In this document: piece by piece, positions 58,071 to 64,000 of the stretch
Position numbering within the stretch: the stretch's first letter is position 1
How the letters are laid out: the number at the start of each line of letters is the position of its first letter
NCBI RefSeq assembly: GCF_000210295.1
Contig: NC_026743.1
Coordinates: 496,001 to 560,000, forward strand
Source: Trypanosoma brucei gambiense DAL972
Taxonomy: Eukaryota > Euglenozoa > Kinetoplastea > Trypanosomatida > Trypanosomatidae
Length of the DNA: 64,000 bases
Direction: 5' to 3'
Translations under genes and position numbers: made by a program
Notes under the pieces: model-generated
The model's database searches: none
What the model saw: the letters and a program-made list of their open reading frames with translations, nothing else
Told to the model about the DNA's origin: nothing

Positions 58071-59742
58071 ACACATTAGTTATATGTCTGAAAGCAGTTA
58101 CCAATGCAATTATAAGATGTGGGTAATACAAACGGTCGCGTGGGCGTTGTTAACGTGTGTGTGAGTGTGTGTTTCCCCCGTTACTGCATGCGTTTGATGG
58201 TTTTGTTATCCATTTACAAAAGAAATGGTACAAAAGGGTGAGGTAGTGTGAAGAAAGAGCGGAAAGTTTTCCGCGATGTGAACACAATGTCAAAAAGGAG
58301 GGAAGGTGGAAAATATAATGTGGTGATGAAAGAGCCGCTCCATTATTCCTTCCTCTTTGTTATGCAGTAGCGGTTGAGTTTTTATTATTTTCGTATTATC
58401 ATTATTTTTTATTTTTTTATTTCGCTATACTTTTCTTCCTTTTTTAACGTGTACTTCATTACTGCGTGCGTGTAAGTGTTATGTATTTCGGTTTCGCTCA
58501 TTTGCCTATGTTTGACTCTTTGTGGCTGAGTTTGTTCCCTCACATTCACTCGCCTAGCACATACAAATGGAAAGAAGAAGGCAAAAAAAAAAGAAAAAAA
58601 AAGAAACACAGTAAATGTGGTAGAAATGCAAAATGAATATTCTCCTCCGCACCACCACCACCAAGAGGAGGAAAAAAGAAAAAGGAAAAGGCAAGTGAGC
58701 TGGGAGATGAGAGGAGATGTAAGTATCCCACGTTACGTGTTGAAAGTAGTAAACGTTACAATATTTTTGCTCCTTGCTGGTTATTTGCGCAGCGTCTCCC
58801 CTCTTTTAGCGTGCCTTGCGATCATGTGTTTTTGTTTCGCTTGTTAGGTGAGTTCATCTCCTGTGTTTTTTTTTTTTGTGTGTGTGTGCTTTATATATAA
58901 ATTCCTTTATGTCAGTACACGCCGTGCCGCATCTCATACCGTTACTTCTGGTGGATGGGGTGGGAATTGTAAAGGTATGTGTGTCAGAGGAGGGGTGTGG
59001 GAGATCAAAAGAAAAGCAAAAAAAAAAAAAAGAAAGCGCCTCCACCACATAAAGTAACGGGAAATTGATTGACAAAAAAAATAATAATAATCAGAAAGTC
59101 AAGAAAGAAAGAAAGAAAGAGGGAGGAGGGAAGGAAGAAAAGAAGGGGGGACGTACGTACCAGAAGTGTAGGGGAGAAGGAGTAAGTAATAATAAAAATT
59201 TAAAAAATAATTATAATTATAATAACAGTGCGAACATATTTTATGGGGTTAATAACACAGGGTATGGGGAAACTAACACATCTGTGTTCTCACGTATGTG
59301 TGGTGAAGTAACAAAGCAGGAATAACAACAACCGAAGGGAGGAGCGTTTAATTTCAGATGCAAATGTGTTAATGTGATGGAGTTGGCGGAGGGAAATAAG
59401 GTTAACGCTTTTTTCCACCACCCCCCTCCTCCGCCACATTCCTCTTTCTTAACATATGGCGTGTTTTTTTTTTTTTTTTGGTGAATCAATTCGAATGAGA
59501 AATGTCGTTTCGCTCTGGTACGCCGCTGGAGCCTGAAACTCTTCATGTGTATTGCCTCGACAACAACTTCTATACTCTCATTGCTTTGTTTCTGTTTCTT
59601 AACCTCTCGCTTGTACGCATCTTTCTGCTGCTCTGGCCTTCTGATTTCCCCAATACATCTTTTGATGTCAATTGTTAATCTTGTGCTGTGCACATACATT
59701 CACAAAGGGAAAGGAAAAAAAAAACAAGAAGAATAAACAACT
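58071..59742 (+). other. Intergenic region (1.7 kb) E3BP-La
   Basis: AT-rich with A runs (58580-58610), TG units (about 58878-58888), GAAA units (about 59103-59122), AAT stretches (59190-59225) and a T19 run at about 59464-59480. A T/C-rich stretch at about 59565-59650 is a candidate tract for La trans-splicing. No gene visible. Confidence 0.6.
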
Positions 59743-60750
59743 ATGCCACTTTCCTCCGAGAACAAGCAGAAGTTGCAAAAGCAAGTGGAGTTCTACTTCA
59801 GCGATGTGAATGTGCAGAGAGATATTTTCCTGAAGGGGAAGATGGCAGAAAATGCTGAGGGTTTCGTCTCCCTGGAGACCCTTCTAACATTCAAGCGCGT
59901 GAATTCTGTTACGACGGATGTGAAGGAAGTCGTAGAAGCAATTCGTCCCAGCGAAAAGCTTGTCTTGTCTGAGGATGGCCTTATGGTGCGCCGCAGGGAT
60001 CCGCTTCCGGAATCCATCCAAACCGATCACCAAACCGTGTATGTGAAACCTGTACCACCCACAGCAACACTCGAGCAACTTACCGAATTCTTCAGCAAAC
60101 ACGGTACGGTGCAGGCGGTATGGCGCCGTTACTTTGCTGGGAAAAAGGACGCACCCCCAGAGAGCCGCACAAAGCCCTCTGTATTTGTTGTGTTCAACAG
60201 TAGTGAAGAGGCGGAGGCGTTCCAAAAGGCCCCTCCCATGTACGACGATGTGCAACTTACAGCAGAGATGAAAACAACGTACTTGGAGCGTAAGGCGGAA
60301 GAAATAGCAGCAAAGAAGTCAAGTAAAACAAAGAACGGCGGTGCAACTGACAGGGCGGAGAAGAAAACCCCACCCATGCCGCTTGGAAGTAGCTATCGTG
60401 TAAGCGGTTGTGGGGAGATGGAGAGTTTCGCCACGGTGAAGAATCTATGGCCTGTGGAGGAGCAGAAGGGGATTCGTTACGTATTTATGCCGGATAAGGA
60501 AAGCGCACTGCTCATATTTCAGGATACTCAGACAGGAGAAAAGATGGTGGCGGACTTAAAGAGCCGTGGTACAACTCTTAACGGTAAACAACCGGATATA
60601 AAGAAGTTGGAGGGCGACGATGAACAAAAGCTATTGGAAAATGTGGAGAAGGAAATTGTGGATCGTGCAATACAGAGTGCGAATAATCGTTCCGGGCGAG
60701 GAGGACGAGGTGGGCGAGGGGGCCGAGGACACAAGCGGTCACGTGAATAA
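59743..60750 (+). CDS. La: La protein (La autoantigen homologue)
   Basis: A 335-residue RNA-binding protein that protects the 3' oligo(U) ends of RNA polymerase III transcripts and aids tRNA processing in the nucleus. The La motif covers about 5-85, with Q-V-E-F-Y-F-S-D and L-K-G-K-M, and residues F35, T60 and R66 in the expected region. An RRM follows at about 97-165 (T-V-Y-V-K-P-V-P and V-F-V-V-F-N-S). A more divergent second RRM-like part covers about 210-285. The C-terminus is an RGG run ending H-K-R-S-R-E. The size equals that of T. brucei La as I remember it. ATG 59743 immediately precedes the La motif. Confidence 0.95.
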   Translation: MPLSSENKQKLQKQVEFYFSDVNVQRDIFLKGKMAENAEGFVSLETLLTFKRVNSVTTDVKEVVEAIRPSEKLVLSEDGLMVRRRDPLPESIQTDHQTVYVKPVPPTATLEQLTEFFSKHGTVQAVWRRYFAGKKDAPPESRTKPSVFVVFNSSEEAEAFQKAPPMYDDVQLTAEMKTTYLERKAEEIAAKKSSKTKNGGATDRAEKKTPPMPLGSSYRVSGCGEMESFATVKNLWPVEEQKGIRYVFMPDKESALLIFQDTQTGEKMVADLKSRGTTLNGKQPDIKKLEGDDEQKLLENVEKEIVDRAIQSANNRSGRGGRGGRGGRGHKRSRE

Positions 60751-61786
60751 GTGTCACGTGCATATGTGTGTTTAAGCGAAGCGCTCTTCACTCACTGGTT
60801 TCTCATCAGCCCCTCTGACTTTTTCTCTTCACTCCTGTTACGACTATGCGATAACCACCTACCAACAGTAAGGAAGGTGGACAGGGAGGGTGACACAGAG
60901 AGATTTTTGTTGTTGTTTTTTTTTCACCGTTTTGTGTCAGGGGAAGGGAGTGGTTGCACACGCGGTGTGGCCTCGGAAAAAATGGTCAGTAACTGGCAGC
61001 AATGGGACAACCGGAAGCGCATTTCTAAAACTAAAAACAAGACAACATAAAATAAGCGTATTTAAAATGGGGCAAATTTTAAATGTTGACTCAATAGTAA
61101 CATACGAACAAGGTTACTTTTAAGAAAAGATAAGAACACGGGGATGGGGAAATTACGTGGTGTGATTTGTATCTGGCAGGTGTAAAAAGAGGCCCGGCGC
61201 CGCGGAAGTAAATGCGGACTTGAGTGACTGTGTAATCTGGGGGAACGGGTGGTATGGAGGTACGGGGCATGAACATGTGAGGAACGGAAAGTAAACAGCA
61301 GGTAAAGTAAAAGGTTTTCAGGATGCTGATATGTGTTTATACCAGATTAACACTGTGGCGTAAATACCGTATTTCTCAGCCTGGGCCTTTTGTTACCACG
61401 AGTCCGTTGTTTCGTGTCGTTCCCTCCCCATTTACTGGCGTTATTCTTCCTGCACACCTCCCGCTCATATTCTTGCAACCGGCAGTGGCAATCGTCGTGC
61501 CCCCACTTCTGCCAGCGTTAGGTGTCTCAGAGAGTGTCACACACACTTTCTCCTGCGGCTACTCACAAACGCTGGTTTCTTTCGTCGTTTTTTATATTTT
61601 TTGTGTCCCGTCCGTCAGCGCTTGATCACCCTTGCGGGGCGCTTGTTAAATACTCCCGTTGCTGATCTACTTAGATCATCTGTAAATATTGACTTTCTTT
61701 GTTTCCTCCTTTTCTCTACAACACACATCATCACCTTGATGCATGCGTATACGTTTCCCGTTTATTGTAATGCAGAAAAGATCACA
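60751..61786 (+). other. Intergenic region La-CFAP70
   Basis: 1.04 kb. No gene is supported; a T run at about 60907-60924 and a T/C-rich tract at about 61690-61718 are seen, the latter suited to trans-splicing of the next gene. Confidence 0.55.
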
Positions 61787-64000
61787 ATGACTACAGAGGT
61801 CAGTAATGACGGTATGGACATAGTGAACCACATGGATATCAAAGTTCATGGTATCCAGAATGTACCACCCAGTTGGTGGTCGGATGGTAAACACCCGACA
61901 TACCCGGAGCATCCGTTCCGATATGAAGTGAGCTTCACTATTGATGGAAATCAAACTTTCACCCTCGCTAACGGGCGGTTGCTGCAGTACCTCCCACAAT
62001 ACCGAGATTACATCGAAAATGCCGCATTGCCTCCACTGTCTTCAACAGCAAAGGACGTGCTGCGGCAAATGCATGAGGTTCCGGAGGCACCCACTAAAGG
62101 TAAGTCAATTTCCACGACGAAAACAACCGGGAACTCACAGGCAGTGGAGGATGATGCGCAACCGGAGGCGCGGATTATTTGGATTACGCCACCAACCTCT
62201 GAGCGTGCGCCCACACCAAGTGAGGAACTGTTGGGAAAGCGACGGAAGAAAACTGCGGGGAATAGTGTGGGAGAGGACTTAACCCCAGTTGCCGTCCCCG
62301 AAGACGACGACACACCACCTTGTATGATTCGTATGCCACTAGATGAGCGTCATATCATGGCGTTAGAGAGCATGATGTTGTCAGGGAGGCCACTAGAATT
62401 GAAATTTACCCGCGTACTAAGACCTGGGTTGCCAACTGAGTGGGAAGATAAACAAGAATGGTATTTCCGTGCTATCATACCTGTCGATTTGGCACCGCTT
62501 TCCGATCCTGGATCACGTGAATTGTCGGCAGATATTCAACTCCAACCCGTAAAGGCAGCCGTTCGCACGGAGGAGGTTAAAAAAACGTCCAAACGGTCAA
62601 AGAATATGTCGCAGGGACTTCGCCACGAAGAAATCGACACAGAAGGGGAACACCCGTACGTAACCTGCAAAACATCTGCAGTTGTTTCAATAGAACTTGA
62701 GAAAACGCTTGTACAGTTGCCAAAAGATCGTATCCGTCCCGCTGTCCTCCCGACCAACCTCATTCCAAAGCGTCCGCCGCCAAGGAAGGAATTCCGAGAC
62801 AGCACACGGCAGTTCTCAGATATGGTAGCTTCCATTGCAGAGAGAATGATGCACGACTGCGCTGCACTTCAGGATGCAGACAGCGAGCGCAAAGAGGAGG
62901 AAATTTTGGAAGTATTTGAGAACTCTGGGAGACTTGAGTCGTATAAGGAGCAGCTACTTCCCCTAGTGGTGAACGTAGTTCGGGAAAAATTCCTCTCTGA
63001 CAAGGACGCATCACCCGATGTAATTAGTCGACTTACAAATGAGTTATACGTCCACCTTCTCAACAGCATACACTGCACACTACACAACATGGTGGAGGGA
63101 ATGAGCACCCCAGAACAGGAAAATGCCAATCGGGTTGCCACAGCGAAACCGTCGACCGCATCGCCACAGGGACCTGATGATGGCATTGACTACGTGTGGT
63201 TAGAGCGGGCTGAAGAGGCGGAAACAATACGGGACTACGCACGCGCAACACGCTGCCACCAGGCACGCATCGCCAGCTGTGCCTGCGCGGAAAGCTTTCC
63301 GGACGTGTGGTATGATGCAGCATCTTACTTTGTGCGGATTGGGGAAACAACGCGGGCAGAGCAGTGTTTTCGAGAAGCCATTTCTCATGATCCGACGCAT
63401 GCGCCCTCGCTTATGGCATATGGTGCTCTCCTTCTTACTTTTGACCGCTTTGATGAGGCAACCGTGTATTTGCAAGCTGCGGTGGATGCAAAGCCGAGCA
63501 GTCTTTCATGGGGACTTATCTCCCTCCTTTGTGATATGCATGTTTTGAATCTAGAACGGGGGCCCCGGTATGAGTCACAGCGGGCTCACTGGGAACATGA
63601 AGGGACTATTGCTATGAGAGAAGCATTAAGTTTCAGCACCGATGTGGATCATACCTCTGTCAGCAAAGAGGTTGCAGATTACTTACTGAAGCTTCAGCAC
63701 CCCGGCCTCGCTAATATTTCTCTAACCAGATGCTCTCGTGGTGGACATACGGAGGTCCTATACGCACGTTTGTTTGCATTGGGCGAGCAGTATAATGAGG
63801 CGTTGGAAACACTGAAAAATGGGGAAGGGTTAGAACCATACATCGAGGAGGTTACCATACTTCGTGGTGACTGCTACGCGGCGCTCGGCCGAAGTGACGA
63901 AGCAATCAGGGAATACAAGAGCGTATTGTGCGCTAAGGACAAGGAGCCGCGGCGCCGCTTTGGCCCGAGTTATATTCATCTTGGGAATCTGTTGATTACC
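61787..64000 (+). CDS. CFAP70: CFAP70-like axonemal TPR protein, 5' part (runs off window)
   Basis: 738 codons are open to the window edge with no stop. The N-terminal 330 residues are divergent, with several Pro/Thr-rich linkers. From about residue 360 the sequence follows CFAP70: the E-E-I-L-E-V-F-E-N-S-G-R stretch, F-K/Y-K-E-Q-L-like segment, V-V-R-E-K-F-L and N-E-L-Y-V-H-L-L, then TPR repeats beginning V-W-Y-D-A-A-S-Y-F and A-E-Q-C-F-R-E-A-I. CFAP70 is a flagellar protein of the outer dynein arm base or ciliary regulation. The start is the first ATG after the pyrimidine tract, followed by M-T-T-E-V-S. The C-terminal TPRs are missing from this window. Confidence 0.85.
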   Translation, partial: MTTEVSNDGMDIVNHMDIKVHGIQNVPPSWWSDGKHPTYPEHPFRYEVSFTIDGNQTFTLANGRLLQYLPQYRDYIENAALPPLSSTAKDVLRQMHEVPEAPTKGKSISTTKTTGNSQAVEDDAQPEARIIWITPPTSERAPTPSEELLGKRRKKTAGNSVGEDLTPVAVPEDDDTPPCMIRMPLDERHIMALESMMLSGRPLELKFTRVLRPGLPTEWEDKQEWYFRAIIPVDLAPLSDPGSRELSADIQLQPVKAAVRTEEVKKTSKRSKNMSQGLRHEEIDTEGEHPYVTCKTSAVVSIELEKTLVQLPKDRIRPAVLPTNLIPKRPPPRKEFRDSTRQFSDMVASIAERMMHDCAALQDADSERKEEEILEVFENSGRLESYKEQLLPLVVNVVREKFLSDKDASPDVISRLTNELYVHLLNSIHCTLHNMVEGMSTPEQENANRVATAKPSTASPQGPDDGIDYVWLERAEEAETIRDYARATRCHQARIASCACAESFPDVWYDAASYFVRIGETTRAEQCFREAISHDPTHAPSLMAYGALLLTFDRFDEATVYLQAAVDAKPSSLSWGLISLLCDMHVLNLERGPRYESQRAHWEHEGTIAMREALSFSTDVDHTSVSKEVADYLLKLQHPGLANISLTRCSRGGHTEVLYARLFALGEQYNEALETLKNGEGLEPYIEEVTILRGDCYAALGRSDEAIREYKSVLCAKDKEPRRRFGPSYIHLGNLLIT

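Overview
The window is protein-coding chromosomal DNA from a kinetoplastid, most probably Trypanosoma brucei or a close relative. The evidence is: tandem intron-less EF-1alpha genes; more than 25 genes all on the + strand with AT-rich, T-tract and microsatellite-rich spacers and no promoters between them (the layout of a trypanosome polycistronic unit); polypyrimidine tracts followed by AG before start codons (spliced-leader trans-splicing); and a trypanosome-type PIWI protein. No tRNA, rRNA, CRISPR or intact transposon was seen.

Layout. 1-3645: an EF-1alpha (TEF1) tandem array that is badly assembled, with the 3' end of one copy, a second copy that decays into low-quality sequence and a 100-N gap, and a third copy with a 1-base frameshift. 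3.7-10.3 kb: U1C splicing factor, VPS51 (GARP/EARP tethering), an M16 peptidase-like mitochondrial core protein interrupted by two in-frame TAG codons, and a mitochondrial calcium uniporter (MCU) paralogue with an altered pore motif. 11-22 kb: a small coiled-coil protein, an RPAP2/Rtr1-like protein, CFAP20/BUG22 with a glutamine-rich tail, a RecB/MGME1-like nuclease and a ubiquitin hydrolase that may be N-myristoylated. 23.7-35.3 kb: the PIWI-like protein, mitochondrial ferredoxin (adrenodoxin) reductase, a G3BP-like NTF2/RRM protein and a plasmanylethanolamine desaturase (PEDS1/Kua). 37-48 kb: a ubiquitin-like plus UBR-box protein, VPS35 (retromer), a coiled-coil protein and a type I DnaJ with a CaaX end. 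49-64 kb: a hot-dog thioesterase, two unrecognised proteins and a WD-repeat protein, a Qc-SNARE, the E3-binding protein of pyruvate dehydrogenase, the La protein, and the 5' part of CFAP70, which runs off the window.

The genes do not form one pathway, as is normal for a trypanosome unit. Themes do recur: mitochondrial metabolism (M16 protein, MCU paralogue, ferredoxin reductase, E3BP and probably the nuclease), endosomal recycling (VPS51, VPS35, SNARE), flagellar axoneme (CFAP20, CFAP70) and RNA biology (U1C, RPAP2-like, PIWI, G3BP-like, La).

The most interesting signals are the double in-frame UAG in the M16 gene, the MCU paralogue whose WDxxEP reads W-N-x-x-E-P, the PIWI protein with an OB-fold-like block and a basic Ser-rich N-terminus, an 18-bp perfect inverted repeat at 16611-16704, and the glutamine tail on CFAP20. 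Function calls rest on motif recognition by eye; no database search was run.
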